This document shows, one piece after another, positions 31,877 through 40,856 of a stretch of 64,000 bases of DNA. The stretch spans positions 200,675 through 264,674 of the forward strand of contig CAWHIF010000001.1 of assembly GCA_963829235.1 (NCBI GenBank), read 5' to 3'. Position 1 is the stretch's first letter. Every line of letters begins with the position of its first letter. The notes beneath the pieces were generated by a model, which searched no databases, had not been told where the DNA came from, and was given only the letters and a program-made list of their open reading frames with translations. Origin of the DNA: Bog-756 sp963829235 (GTDB lineage Bacteria > Actinomycetota > Acidimicrobiia > Acidimicrobiales > RAAP-2). Made by a program: the position numbers and the translations under genes.

Positions 31877-32542
31877 ATGCCCACTGACATGGAAACGGAG
31901 CCGACACACCTCAGCAGTCCTGAGGGTGTGCCCGCCGAAGTACCCCAGCCCGCCACCACCGATGGACGCCAGCTGCGGCGTGAACGCAACCGCGAGGCGG
32001 TCGTCGAGGCGCTGCTCGACCTCTACAGCCAGGGCAACCTGCGTCCGAGTGCCGAGGAGATCGCCATCCGGTCAGGTCTCTCGCCCCGCTCACTGTTCCG
32101 GTACTTCGACGACATCGACGATCTCATCAGGGAGGCCGTCGACCGCCAGATCGGACGGGCCATCCCGCTGGTGCCGATCGATGCGACACCGGACGCCCCG
32201 GTGGCGGCCAAAGTGGCCGCCCTGGTCGACCAGCGGTTCCGTCTGTTCGGCGCGGTCGGAAACGCCGCCTCCGTGTTGAGGCTGCGTTCGCCGTTTCAAC
32301 CGCTGCTGGCCGTCTCCCTGGCGCAGAACCGGGCCTTCCTGCGATCGCAGATGGAGAGGCTCTTCGCTCCGGAGCTGGCCGCCATGGAACCCGAGGTCGC
32401 GGCCCGGTCACTGGCGGCGGCCGACGTCCTCGCCTCCTTCGAGTCCCGCAACCTCCTCTGCCACGACCAGGGCCTCCACATCGACCAGGCCAAGTCGGTG
32501 ATGACCGATGCACTGGTCACCATCTTCGCTCGCACGTTCTGA
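31877..32542 (+). CDS. TetR-family transcriptional regulator
   Basis: 221 residues. The DNA-binding part is RQLRRERNREAVVEALLDLYSQGNLRPSAEEIAIRSGLSPRSLFRYFDDIDDLIREAVDRQI (residues ~33-95), a TetR helix-turn-helix. The C-terminal part is an all-helical ligand/dimer domain. ATG 31877 is chosen, since the frame upstream of it is non-specific. It is divergent from the DinB gene and converges on the MFS-MarR gene. No clear operator was found. Confidence 0.85.
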   Translation: MPTDMETEPTHLSSPEGVPAEVPQPATTDGRQLRRERNREAVVEALLDLYSQGNLRPSAEEIAIRSGLSPRSLFRYFDDIDDLIREAVDRQIGRAIPLVPIDATPDAPVAAKVAALVDQRFRLFGAVGNAASVLRLRSPFQPLLAVSLAQNRAFLRSQMERLFAPELAAMEPEVAARSLAAADVLASFESRNLLCHDQGLHIDQAKSVMTDALVTIFARTF

Positions 32543-32548
32543 CGCCGA

Positions 32549-32643
32549 CCTGTCGATCACATCGACCCGTCCAGCTGTCGACCCGTCCACCTCATCGACT
32601 CGTCGACCTGTCGACCCGTCCACGCGTCGAACCGTCCACCTGC
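32549..32643. repeat. Degenerate tandem repeat between convergent genes
   Basis: Copies of TCGACCCGTCCACC and variants (TCGACCTG, TCGAACCGTCC) repeat about every 9-18 bp. The block fills the whole gap between the TetR and MFS stop codons. Confidence 0.75.
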
Positions 32644-32655
32644 GGGCCGATCCGG

Positions 32656-34689
32656 TCACACAGCGGTGGCGCGGGCGTCGGCCAGCAGCTTGTCGTCGTC
32701 GGCCAGCAACGCCTTGGCCAGCTGGCGGACCATGTCGACGACCTCGGGATGGGTTTCGGGGTCCCAACCTTCCAATAGTTCGGTCATCGAGTCGCGCCGA
32801 GCCACGGTAAGACTGTCGATCGCCGACTTCCCCGACGCGGTGAGAACCAGCTCGCTCCCCACGGGGGATCCGTTACGCGCCACCATCCCGGCCGCCACCA
32901 GCGAGTCCACCGCTGCCTCCAACCGATCAGGATCGACTTTCAGACGCTTGCCGACCTCCTCGAGACTGCACCCGGGCCGATCGGCCAGCCGGTAGAGCAT
33001 CCAGGCCGACCGCGGGTCGATATCGAGGCCGGCCCGGGTCGACAGGGTCTCGTAGAGCTCGCGGCGATTCTCACGGCTGGCGGCCCGCTCGAGGATGCGC
33101 TGGATCTCGCCGAGTGACGTCCGGGGTTCGGGGATCCCCAGGTTCCCTGCGGGCTCGGGGGTACGGATCGACTTGCGCAGCTCAAGCTCGGGCAGCGTCC
33201 AACTGAGCAGGAAGGCCACGAAGGCGATCGGCACGCCGATGAGGAAGAGCGTCTGGATCGTGTGGGCAATGCCGCTGATCACCCCGGCCTGCACCACGGC
33301 CGGCAGATGGTGGATGGCCGACGGGTTCTCCGCATTGAGGTTGAATCCGGCCGGAGCCTTGCTCAGATGCAGTGCTCGCAGGACGTTCGACACCACCAGG
33401 TTGGCGTAGACGGCACCGAACACCGCCGTCCCGAAACAGCCGCCGATCATGCGGAAGAACGTCGTCCCGGACGTTGCCGTGCCCAGCTCCTCGTAGGGGA
33501 CGGCGTTCTGGACCGCGACCACCAGCACCTGCATGACCAGCCCGAGCCCGAAGCCGAAGACCACCATGTAGGCGGCGATGGTCCAGGCACCGGTGGCGAC
33601 ACCGATCATCGACATGAGGTACAGCCCGATGGTCATGAGCGCGGTCCCGATGATGGGGAAGATCTTGTACCGACCCCACCGACTGACGATCTGACCCGAC
33701 CCGACGGAGGCGACGAGCAGGCCACCCATCAACGGGAACAGCCGTACCCCCGACTGGATGGGGCTGATCCCCTTCACGTCCTGGAAGAAGAGGGGGAGGA
33801 AGGTCAGCGCACCGAACATGGCGAAGCCGACCACGAACCCGATGGCACTGGCCGCGCTGAACACAGGGGTGGAGAAGAGCTTGAGCGGGATCACCGGTTC
33901 TACGGCCCGACGCTCGGCGAACAGGAAGGCCACGCCGAAAACCACCCCGGCCACGGCCAACGCCACCATGAACGGCGACGACCACGGGTACGACGTCCCA
34001 CCCAGGCTGGTGTAGAGGACCAGACAGCTGGCCGACAGGGCCAGCGTCGAGGTGCCCAGGTAGTCGATGACGCGGTGGATCCGGCTCAGGGCCCCGGGAA
34101 GGGTGACGGTCGTGATCACCAGGGTGACCGCACCGATGGGGATGTTGATGTAGAAGATCCACCGCCAGCTCAGGTAGTCGACGAACACGCCGCCGATCAG
34201 CGGGCCGATCACCGTGGTCACGCCGAACATGGCCATGAACAACCCCATGTAGCGACCCCGCTCCCGCGGCGAGACCACGTCACCCACGATGGTCTGGGCA
34301 CCCACCATCAGGCCGCCGCCGCCCAGTCCCTGCAGGGCGCGGAAGGCGATGAGCTCGAGCATCGAGTGGCTCAGCCCGGTGAGCGCGGAGCCGAACAGGA
34401 AGATGACGATGGCGGCCTGAAAGAAGAACTTGCGCCCGTACTGGTCGCCGAGCTTTCCCCACAGAGGCGTGGACACCGTCGACGTCAACAGGTACGCAGT
34501 CACCACCCAGGTGATGTGCGAGGCGCCGTGCAGGTCGCCGACGATGGTGGGCAGTGCCGTGGCCACCACCGTCTGGTCCAGGGCGGCCAGGAACATGCCC
34601 AGGATGAGGGCACCGATGATCACGAGGACACGACGATGGGACAGTCCGGCGGGAGGTTCGGCCACCACCGTCGACGACGCCTCGCTCAT
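32656..34689 (-). CDS. DHA2-type MFS drug exporter fused to a MarR-like winged helix
   Basis: 677 residues. The first ~510 form a 14-span EmrB/QacA-type proton antiporter: LGMFLAALDQTVVATALPTIVGDLHG (motif D1), WGKLGDQYGRKFFFQAAIVIFLFGSAL (motif A), LGGGGLMVGAQTIVGDVVSPRERGRYMG (motif C region). After ELELRKSIRTPE comes a soluble domain (last ~150 residues) with RSAWMLYRLADRPGCSLEEVGKRLKVDPDRLEAAVDSLVAAGMVARNGSPVGSELVLTASGKSAIDSL, a MarR-like winged helix. ATG 34689 has GGGGAG 6 bases upstream; the frame is open to 34728. It probably exports hydrophobic drugs, and the extra domain may sense them. Confidence 0.9.
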   Translation of the reverse strand: MSEASSTVVAEPPAGLSHRRVLVIIGALILGMFLAALDQTVVATALPTIVGDLHGASHITWVVTAYLLTSTVSTPLWGKLGDQYGRKFFFQAAIVIFLFGSALTGLSHSMLELIAFRALQGLGGGGLMVGAQTIVGDVVSPRERGRYMGLFMAMFGVTTVIGPLIGGVFVDYLSWRWIFYINIPIGAVTLVITTVTLPGALSRIHRVIDYLGTSTLALSASCLVLYTSLGGTSYPWSSPFMVALAVAGVVFGVAFLFAERRAVEPVIPLKLFSTPVFSAASAIGFVVGFAMFGALTFLPLFFQDVKGISPIQSGVRLFPLMGGLLVASVGSGQIVSRWGRYKIFPIIGTALMTIGLYLMSMIGVATGAWTIAAYMVVFGFGLGLVMQVLVVAVQNAVPYEELGTATSGTTFFRMIGGCFGTAVFGAVYANLVVSNVLRALHLSKAPAGFNLNAENPSAIHHLPAVVQAGVISGIAHTIQTLFLIGVPIAFVAFLLSWTLPELELRKSIRTPEPAGNLGIPEPRTSLGEIQRILERAASRENRRELYETLSTRAGLDIDPRSAWMLYRLADRPGCSLEEVGKRLKVDPDRLEAAVDSLVAAGMVARNGSPVGSELVLTASGKSAIDSLTVARRDSMTELLEGWDPETHPEVVDMVRQLAKALLADDDKLLADARATAV

Positions 34690-34802
34690 GTGTGACTCCC
34701 CGTTCGGCGGCCTCGGAACCGCCGTCATATCCTACGGGGAGTGCCGGAGCGGCCCGAACGAACGGTGGGTCGGGCGTCGGGACGGTTCCGACCCCGCCGC
34801 TC

Positions 34803-35579
34803 TCATCCCGGCTCCTCCCGGACGGCTCTGACCAGCCCGAACAGGTCGGATTCGTCGATACGGGCGACTGCCCGCACCGAGGCGCGCCCGAGCGTGGAGC
34901 CGAAGGGAAGGGCGTCGACGAGCCCACGGCCGACCCAACTGCGGATCAGGCGCAGCTCGGTGGAACGGGCGAGGGCCCGCTGGTCCACCGCCCGCCCCTT
35001 CGACATCAGCGCGGCATTGGTAAGGCGCCGCACTTCGGTCCGGTCCACCCTGATCCCGAGCTCGTCGAGCCGGCGTACCAGGTAGGAGCCGGTGTTGTAC
35101 CAGTCACAGAACCCATGGACCACGGACGCCATCTGGCCCACTGCGCCGTCGATGGCCAGGGCCAGCACCGGACCTCCTTCGAGGGTGGTCGCCGCGGCCG
35201 CGGTCACCAACGCCAGTTGCAGCGCACCCATGGCGGTCGAGATGGACCGGACCTGGCGCGAGGCCAGCAGCTCGACGCCCTTTTGGTCGTAGAGGGCCGC
35301 GGGATGGTCGAGGACCTGCCCGGACATCCAGTCGAGCAGCCGTGGAGGGGCGGCCCTCACCTGGATGTGGACCCGCCTGAGCCTCCCCCGCCCTCCGGAG
35401 ATGGCGGCCCGGCCCACGCTCCCGAAAGCTGCCTCGAGCTGGGCCGCGGCTTCGGCCGGCAGTCCCTCCGGGCGCAACAGGGACCTGAGCGCCTGGGAAG
35501 AGCGGGCCCGGGCCCGGGCCCGGCCTGACGCCCACCGACCCGGCGGCACCGGTCGGGATTCCGGCTGCCCGTCGGTCAC
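34803..35579 (-). CDS. Hypothetical protein of unknown function
   Basis: 258 residues. A basic N-terminus (RWASGRARARARSSQALRSLLRPEG) is followed by LLDWMSGQVLDHPAALYDQKGVELLASRQVRSISTAMGALQLALVTAAAATTLEGGPVLALAIDGAVGQMASVVHGFCDWYNTGSYLVRRLDELGIRVD. The middle is hydrophobic Ala-rich and may form one or two membrane-associated helices. I recognise no family. It ends FGSTLGRASVRAVARIDESDLFGLVRAVREEPG. It lies between the MFS-MarR gene and the monooxygenase, apparently as a single gene. Confidence 0.65.
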   Translation of the reverse strand: MTDGQPESRPVPPGRWASGRARARARSSQALRSLLRPEGLPAEAAAQLEAAFGSVGRAAISGGRGRLRRVHIQVRAAPPRLLDWMSGQVLDHPAALYDQKGVELLASRQVRSISTAMGALQLALVTAAAATTLEGGPVLALAIDGAVGQMASVVHGFCDWYNTGSYLVRRLDELGIRVDRTEVRRLTNAALMSKGRAVDQRALARSTELRLIRSWVGRGLVDALPFGSTLGRASVRAVARIDESDLFGLVRAVREEPG

Positions 35580-35644
35580 CCCATGAGTCTGGTGACTGCA
35601 GGCCGGGTCCGCAAGGGCACCACGCCCGGCGTCGTGAGCACCAC

Positions 35645-35727
35645 CGTGTCGTCCGGCGGGTGTCGGGTGTCGGGTGTCGGCCGGCGGGTGTCGTCCGGCG
35701 GGCCGCGGGTGTCGTCCGGCGGGCCTA
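35645..35727. repeat. Tandem repeat upstream of the monooxygenase
   Basis: Units built from GTCGTCCGGCGGG, with GTGTCG and GCCGCG variants, repeat about four times between the divergent hypothetical gene and the monooxygenase. Confidence 0.75.
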
Positions 35728-35802
35728 CCATTCGGGGTACCGCAGAGCCTGCCCGACGGTCGGACGCAGGCGGAGGTGCGGTCCCGGAACCGGAGAGCTC
35801 AC

Positions 35803-37473
35803 ATGGCGCTGGACATCGGGCGCAGGCGGTTGGAACGGGAGATCCGCACCGCGCGCCGCGAAGGGCGGTCGACGCCCACCATCGTGATCGTGGGAGCCGG
35901 CCTCTCGGGACTGGCGATCGCCATCCAGCTGGTCCGGTCAGGTGTACGCGACTTCACCATCATCGAGCAGTCCGATGCGGTCGGCGGCACCTGGCGGGAC
36001 AACACCTACCCGGGAAGCGGATGCGACGTCCCCTCCCACCTCTACTCCTTCTCCTTCTCCCCGAAGTCCGACTGGACCCGTCGCTTCGCCGAACAGCCGG
36101 AGATCCTCTCCTACGCCGAACGCTGCGTGCAGCGGTTTCGGCTCGGACCCCACCTCCGTCTGGGCACGACCGTCCAGCGCGCCGACCTCGACGAGGCCAG
36201 CCGGCGGTGGCGGCTGGTGGTGACGTCGGCCGACGGCGAGGAACAGATCGAAGCCGACGACGTGATCTTCGCCTGCGGCCAGCTCAACCGGCCCCACGTG
36301 CCCGACCTGGAGGGCCTGACTGGCTTCGCCGGGCCGATGTGGCATTCGGCCCGCTGGGACCACGGGTGCGATCTGGAGGGGAAGCGGGTCGCCGTGGTGG
36401 GGAGCGGGGCGAGCGCCATCCAGTTCGTTCCCCGGGTGGCCGAGCGGGCCGCCGAGCTCACGATCTATCAGCGCAGCCCGAACTATGTGGCGCCGAAGAG
36501 GGACCGGCCCTATGGGGGGATGGCCCGATGGCTGTTCGACAACGTCAAACCGGTTGAACGCGCCTACCGCTGGTTGATCTACTGGGGCCTCGAGTCCCGA
36601 TGGTTCTGGTTCCGCAAGGACGGATGGGCGGGACGCAAGCTGGGGCAGCTCTTCGCCAAGGGCATCCGCCGGGACGTGGTCTCCGACCGCCTGCCCGAGC
36701 GGTCCGTGGTGCCCGACTATCCGCTCGGCTGCAAGCGCATCCTCATCTCCAACGAGTGGTACCCGGCCATCATGCGGCCCAACGTCGAAGTGGTCGACCA
36801 GCCCATCGAGCACATCGAGTCCGACGCCGTCGTGACCGCCGACGGCCGACGGCGCCCCGCCGACGTCCTCATCTTCGGCACGGGCTTCTCCACCACGGAT
36901 TTCCTGGCCCACATCCCCGTCCACGGCGCAGGGGGGCGACCCCTGGCCGAAGCGTGGCGCGACGGCGCCCACGCCTACCTGGGTACGGCGGTGGCCGGAT
37001 TTCCGAACTGCTACCTGCTCTACGGGCCCAACACCAACCTCGGGCACAACTCGATCCTGTTCATGGTGGAGCGCCAGATCAACCTCATCCTGCAGGCCAT
37101 GGCCGTCCAGGTCAGGTCGACGGACGCCGGTACGGCTCCCCTCGTCGGTGTGAGCGTGGACGCCTACCGGCGGGACGACCAGAGGACCCAACGCCTCATG
37201 TCCGCAACGGCCTGGGTGGCCGGCTGCACGAGCTGGTACAAGAACGCGTCGGGCAGGGTGACCAACAACTGGCCGTCCTGGACCGTCCGCTACTGGTATG
37301 ACACGCTGCGCCTGCGACCGGCCGATCTCGGGGTTGTCGGTTCCACCCGACCACAGGCTGGACCGGCCCGGGCCGACCGAACCCCGGCGGACGGGCGGGG
37401 CAACGGAGCCGTCCCCGACCCGCCCGACCTGCCCCGGCTCGATCCGACGGAGCCCAGCTACGAACCGATGTGA
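35803..37473 (+). CDS. Flavin-containing monooxygenase, Baeyer-Villiger type
   Basis: 556 residues. The FAD site is IVIVGAGLSGLAIAIQL (GAGLSG at residues 31-36), the EQSDAVGGTWRDNTYPGSGCDVPSHLYSFSF block is typical, and FAGPMWHSARW matches the Baeyer-Villiger fingerprint FxGxxxHxxxW. An NADPH site follows (VAVVGSGASAIQF). A later ADVLIFGTGFSTTDFL is conserved. These enzymes insert oxygen into ketones to form esters, or oxidise soft heteroatoms. ATG 35803 is chosen for GGAGAG upstream at 6-11 bases; the long open upstream part is repeat DNA. Its 3' end overlaps the pirin gene by 16 bp in convergent orientation. Confidence 0.92.
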   Translation: MALDIGRRRLEREIRTARREGRSTPTIVIVGAGLSGLAIAIQLVRSGVRDFTIIEQSDAVGGTWRDNTYPGSGCDVPSHLYSFSFSPKSDWTRRFAEQPEILSYAERCVQRFRLGPHLRLGTTVQRADLDEASRRWRLVVTSADGEEQIEADDVIFACGQLNRPHVPDLEGLTGFAGPMWHSARWDHGCDLEGKRVAVVGSGASAIQFVPRVAERAAELTIYQRSPNYVAPKRDRPYGGMARWLFDNVKPVERAYRWLIYWGLESRWFWFRKDGWAGRKLGQLFAKGIRRDVVSDRLPERSVVPDYPLGCKRILISNEWYPAIMRPNVEVVDQPIEHIESDAVVTADGRRRPADVLIFGTGFSTTDFLAHIPVHGAGGRPLAEAWRDGAHAYLGTAVAGFPNCYLLYGPNTNLGHNSILFMVERQINLILQAMAVQVRSTDAGTAPLVGVSVDAYRRDDQRTQRLMSATAWVAGCTSWYKNASGRVTNNWPSWTVRYWYDTLRLRPADLGVVGSTRPQAGPARADRTPADGRGNGAVPDPPDLPRLDPTEPSYEPM

Positions 37474-38423
37474 TCGGCGGGCACGGTCCCCAGCCGTCCG
37501 GCCTGGTAGTCCTCGAAGGCCTGGGCGATCTCTTCCTTCGTGTTCATGACGAAAGGCCCGTAGGCGTAGACCGGTTCCCGGATCGGTCGACCTCCGAGGA
37601 TCAAGATGTCGAGCGTCGGAGTCCGCGAATCCTGGTCGGCATCGGCTGTGACGGTGAGCGCCCCACCTTCACCGAAGACGGCCAGCCGCCCGGTGTCCAC
37701 CGCGTGCCCCTCGGTACCGACGGTGCCCCGGCCGCCGAGCACGTAGACGAGCGCATTGAAGTCGCTGCGCCACGGGATGTCGATCCTGGCCCCCGGTGAC
37801 AACGTGGCGTGCACCATGGCCATGGGCGAATGGGTCGATCCGGGCCCGGCATGACCCCCGAGGTCGCCGGCGATGACCCTGAACAAGGCCCCCCCGTCGT
37901 GTGAGGCCAGCAACACGACGTTGGAGGATCCGATGTCCTGATAGCGGGGAGCGATCATCTTGTCCGCCTTGGGCAGGTTGACCCACAGCTGGATCCCGTG
38001 GAACAGACCGCCGCTGGCCACCAGCTCCTCGGGCGGCGCCTCGATGTGGAGGATGCCGCCACCGGCCGTCATCCACTGGGTGTCGCCATTGGTGATGAGC
38101 CCGCCCCCGCCGATCGAGTCCTGGTGCTGGAAGGTGCCGTCGATCATGTAGGTCACCGTCTCGAATCCGCGGTGGGGATGCCACGGAGTGCCCTTGGGCT
38201 CGCCCGGCGCATACTCCACCTCACCCATCTGGTCCATGTGGATGAACGGATCGAGGTGGTGCCGGTCCACACCGGCGAACGCCCGACGGACCGGAAATCC
38301 CTCTCCCTCGAACCCTGCGGGCGCGGTGGTGACCGAGACCACAGACCTCGGTACGCTCGTCGCCGGATCCGGTGCCGCCACCCTGGGTAGGGCAAGAACA
38401 TCGTCCACAGTCACTGCCGGCAT
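37458..38423 (-). CDS. Pirin-family protein
   Basis: 321 residues. Two cupin barrels. The first has FAGVDRHHLDPFIHMDQMGEVEYAPGEPKGTPWHPHRGFETVTYMIDG and HIEAPPEELVASGGLFHGIQLWVNLP with the expected metal-binding His/Glu residues. The second barrel ends with PIREPVYAYGPFVMNTKEEIAQAFEDYQAGRLG, diagnostic of pirins. Members act as metal-dependent quercetinase-like enzymes or redox-responsive regulators. ATG 38423 has GAGGAGG 7 bases upstream. A 14-bp palindrome lies about 70 bp further upstream. Confidence 0.93.
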   Translation of the reverse strand: MPAVTVDDVLALPRVAAPDPATSVPRSVVSVTTAPAGFEGEGFPVRRAFAGVDRHHLDPFIHMDQMGEVEYAPGEPKGTPWHPHRGFETVTYMIDGTFQHQDSIGGGGLITNGDTQWMTAGGGILHIEAPPEELVASGGLFHGIQLWVNLPKADKMIAPRYQDIGSSNVVLLASHDGGALFRVIAGDLGGHAGPGSTHSPMAMVHATLSPGARIDIPWRSDFNALVYVLGGRGTVGTEGHAVDTGRLAVFGEGGALTVTADADQDSRTPTLDILILGGRPIREPVYAYGPFVMNTKEEIAQAFEDYQAGRLGTVPADHIGS

Positions 38424-38493
38424 GGCCAACCTCCTCTCGGTGCCGTCGCCCGACACCGCGAATCCGCTCTTCCTCTGAAAATCCTCACCCTGT

Positions 38494-38507
38494 ACAACAC
38501 TAGTTGT
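38494..38507 (-). promoter_or_regulatory. Palindrome upstream of the pirin gene, possible operator
   Basis: ACAACACTAGTTGT has perfect 5-bp arms (ACAAC/GTTGT, 4-bp spacer). It lies in the gap between the divergent pirin and RodZ-like genes. Reading toward pirin it overlaps -35/-10-like sequence (TTGCGA near 38510, TGTACA near 38491). It could be a MarR/HxlR-type site; no cognate regulator is adjacent. Confidence 0.35.
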
Positions 38508-38537
38508 GCTCGCAACATTTCCGGTCCCCTGCCAGGG

Positions 38538-38581
38538 CCCGGAACCGCTCCGCCTGGGGCGCCCGGAACCGCTCCGCCTGG
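38538..38581. repeat. Direct repeat, two copies
   Basis: CCCGGAACCGCTCCGCCTGG occurs at 38538-38557 and 38562-38581, four bases apart. Confidence 0.85.
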
Positions 38582-38672
38582 CAGCGGAATGGTCTCAGTC
38601 TGCCCCCGGTTGCGGCGAAAAGCACGAGTGAACAAGTACGCTTGACATACCGGGACAGTCAGGAGACAAAAG

Positions 38673-39764
38673 GTGCTCTGGCAACGCGGCGGGACAGCGC
38701 GCCGTCGCGACGACCATGACGAGAAGCCGAGCTCCTCCGCCGAGGGCATCGGCTGGTTGCTTCGGGCAGCCAGGGAGGAGCGCGGCCTGGATCTCCTGGC
38801 CGTGCACGACCGGCTGGGCCGACCGATCACCCAGCTCGAGGCCCTCGAGAACGGGGACCTGGCCAGCCTCCCCGATCAGGCCCTGGCCCTGTCCACGCTC
38901 AGACGCTATGCCGCCTTCCTCGGCCTGGACGGCGACGCGTTGGCCCTTCAGATGATCGACGCCTGGTCGGCGTCGGTGCCGGCGCCCGCCCTGTCGTCCA
39001 CCGGGGCCAAACGCAACCAGGTCGGCGCGGGCTCGGTGACCAATGTGATCACCGCGGTCACGACCGAGCCCGACCACCTACGGGCGTTCACCCAGACCGG
39101 AGAGGTACCGAGGGTGGGAGCCGGGTCCGCGGCGGGGGGCTCGGGGGCCTACGGCTACGGGGTGGCGTCAGGTCCACCCACCGGGACGTTCCCGGTCGTT
39201 CCCCGACAGGAGATCAGGCACAGCAAACGGGCGGTGGCCAAGGCCCGGCGCCGGCTGCGGGCACCGACGTCGCTGAAGGTGATCACCTGGGTGGCCCTGG
39301 TGCTGGTGCTGGCGGTCGTGGCCGGGTTCGCCATCCAACAGTGGCGACCCGAGTGGCTGGTCCGGGCGCACATCCTCAGGGTGGCCGCCCCCACCAGCAA
39401 CGCATCGAGCCCGGGCGGCACCGCGGGTGGAGGGCAGAACCACCAGGCATCCGCAGTCGTCGGAACCGGCTACACCCTGCAGAGCTCCAACTGGACGGTC
39501 AACACCCAGAAATTCACCGTCAACATCGCTACCTCGGGTCGGTGCTGGGTGCAGGTCACCAGCTCGAGTTCACCCACACCCCTGGTCAGTGGTGTCCAGC
39601 AGGCCGGCAAGCTGTTGAGCTTCCCGGCCCAGGGGACCATGACCGTCCAGGTGGGATCAGCCGCGGTGGCCGTCGCCATCTACATCGACGGGAAGGGCGA
39701 GTTCCTCAACTCCCCCCACGTGACGCCCTTCACCTACACGTTCACCCCGCCACCCAGCTCCTGA
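38673..39764 (+). CDS. RodZ-like helix-turn-helix membrane protein
   Basis: 363 residues. The cytoplasmic N-terminus has an Xre-type HTH (IGWLLRAAREERGLDLLAVHDRLGRPITQLEALENGDLASLPDQALALSTLRRYAAFLGLD) as in RodZ. A linker follows, then one span (SLKVITWVALVLVLAVVAGFAIQQW, residues ~208-232) and an external DUF4115-like beta domain (TVNIATSGRCWVQVTSSSS...FPAQGTMTVQVGSAAVAVAIYIDGK). RodZ couples MreB to the envelope and shapes the cell. GTG 38673 has AGGAGA 7 bases upstream. Confidence 0.82.
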   Translation: MLWQRGGTARRRDDHDEKPSSSAEGIGWLLRAAREERGLDLLAVHDRLGRPITQLEALENGDLASLPDQALALSTLRRYAAFLGLDGDALALQMIDAWSASVPAPALSSTGAKRNQVGAGSVTNVITAVTTEPDHLRAFTQTGEVPRVGAGSAAGGSGAYGYGVASGPPTGTFPVVPRQEIRHSKRAVAKARRRLRAPTSLKVITWVALVLVLAVVAGFAIQQWRPEWLVRAHILRVAAPTSNASSPGGTAGGGQNHQASAVVGTGYTLQSSNWTVNTQKFTVNIATSGRCWVQVTSSSSPTPLVSGVQQAGKLLSFPAQGTMTVQVGSAAVAVAIYIDGKGEFLNSPHVTPFTYTFTPPPSS

Positions 39765-39801
39765 AGCTCCAGGTCGGCCCCGACCGGTCAGGCCGGGACG
39801 T

Positions 39802-40698
39802 TCAGCGCTCGACCACGGGGAAGGCCTGCGTCCCGTTGGCCGTCAGCTCGGCGTCCTGTTGGGCGTCGAAGCGTGCGCCCTTGCGCTCCTCGAACCTCAC
39901 CCACTGGATGAAGATCGGGATCAGGGCGAGGAACGTGAAGAGCTCGGCGCCGATCCAGAGGATGGCGGCACCCGAGTGGGTGCTGGCCACCGTGTACATG
40001 GAGGCGGCCGGCCGTGTCTCGCTCAGCAGGGCGAGAGCGAGGAACGACTCGAGCGGTACCCCGATGAGCAGGTTGGCCATCCGCGTTCCGTAGCCCATCT
40101 TCCAGTGGGGGACCGGGTCGACGCCGATCAGAGGCCACCAGAAGAGCGTGGATGCAAAGAAGAACCCCAGATTGATGAGATCCATGACCCACATGTGGGT
40201 CATGGCGAAATTGAGAGCGAAGGTCAAGAAGAAGGCGAACATCGAGAAGTAGTAGAGGACCCAGACCGGGAGGGGGTGGGTGAGCACCTTGAAAGGCCGG
40301 CTGTTGAGAATGGAGAGGAGCCTGATCTTCCCGCTCCGGCTCGACGTCTGGAGGGCCAGTGTCATCGGCGCCCCCATGGCCAGGAGGGGCGGTCCGATGA
40401 CCATCAGGAGCAGGTGCTGGATCACGTGCGCCTGGAAGTAGTCCATGGTGAACGTGCTGACCGGCGACTGCAGCGCGATGACGACGGCCACCAGACCGGC
40501 CATGAAGGAGACGGTCCGCTTGATGCTCCAGCTGCGGCCCCGGGTGGACAGGGACCACTCAGCCCTCAGGTACCAGGCGGCCGTGATGATGGCGGCGGCC
40601 AGCACCAAGAGGGCGAACGGGCCGAACTCCCACCGGGTCAGGGCAGTGTGGAGGTTGAACGCCACCCGGCTCATTCCGTTCATCTCCGGCACGGCCAC
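39802..40698 (-). CDS. Cytochrome c oxidase assembly factor, CtaG (caa3-type) family
   Basis: 298 residues with about seven membrane spans. Motifs of the caa3_CtaG family are clear: FMAGLVAVVIALQSPVSTFTMDYFQAHVIQHLLLMVIGPPLLAMGAP, THMWVMDLINLGFFFASTLFWWPLIGVDPVP and IWIGAELFTFLALIPIFIQW-like C-terminus. The His in the HVIQHLLLM segment is a conserved candidate metal ligand. The protein helps assemble the copper centre of cytochrome oxidase. It is alone here, with no oxidase genes adjacent. Confidence 0.9.
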   Translation of the reverse strand: MAVPEMNGMSRVAFNLHTALTRWEFGPFALLVLAAAIITAAWYLRAEWSLSTRGRSWSIKRTVSFMAGLVAVVIALQSPVSTFTMDYFQAHVIQHLLLMVIGPPLLAMGAPMTLALQTSSRSGKIRLLSILNSRPFKVLTHPLPVWVLYYFSMFAFFLTFALNFAMTHMWVMDLINLGFFFASTLFWWPLIGVDPVPHWKMGYGTRMANLLIGVPLESFLALALLSETRPAASMYTVASTHSGAAILWIGAELFTFLALIPIFIQWVRFEERKGARFDAQQDAELTANGTQAFPVVER

Positions 40699-40784
40699 AG
40701 GTTAGCGATCGCGGCCTCAGCCTCCCATTCGGGCCTCGCCGTCGATTCGGGATGGCCGGGCGGGCGCGGGCGCGGGCCCGGGGC

Positions 40785-40852
40785 ACGGGGCCAGGGGCAC
40801 GGGGCCAGGGGCCCGGGGCCAGGGGCACGGGGCCAGGGGCACGGGGCCCGAG
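40785..40852. repeat. 14-bp tandem repeat
   Basis: Four units of ACGGGGCCAGGGGC (third unit begins CC instead of AC) and a partial fifth. It lies just downstream of the carbonic anhydrase stop and upstream of the CtaG gene. Confidence 0.88.
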
Positions 40853-40856
40853 GTGC

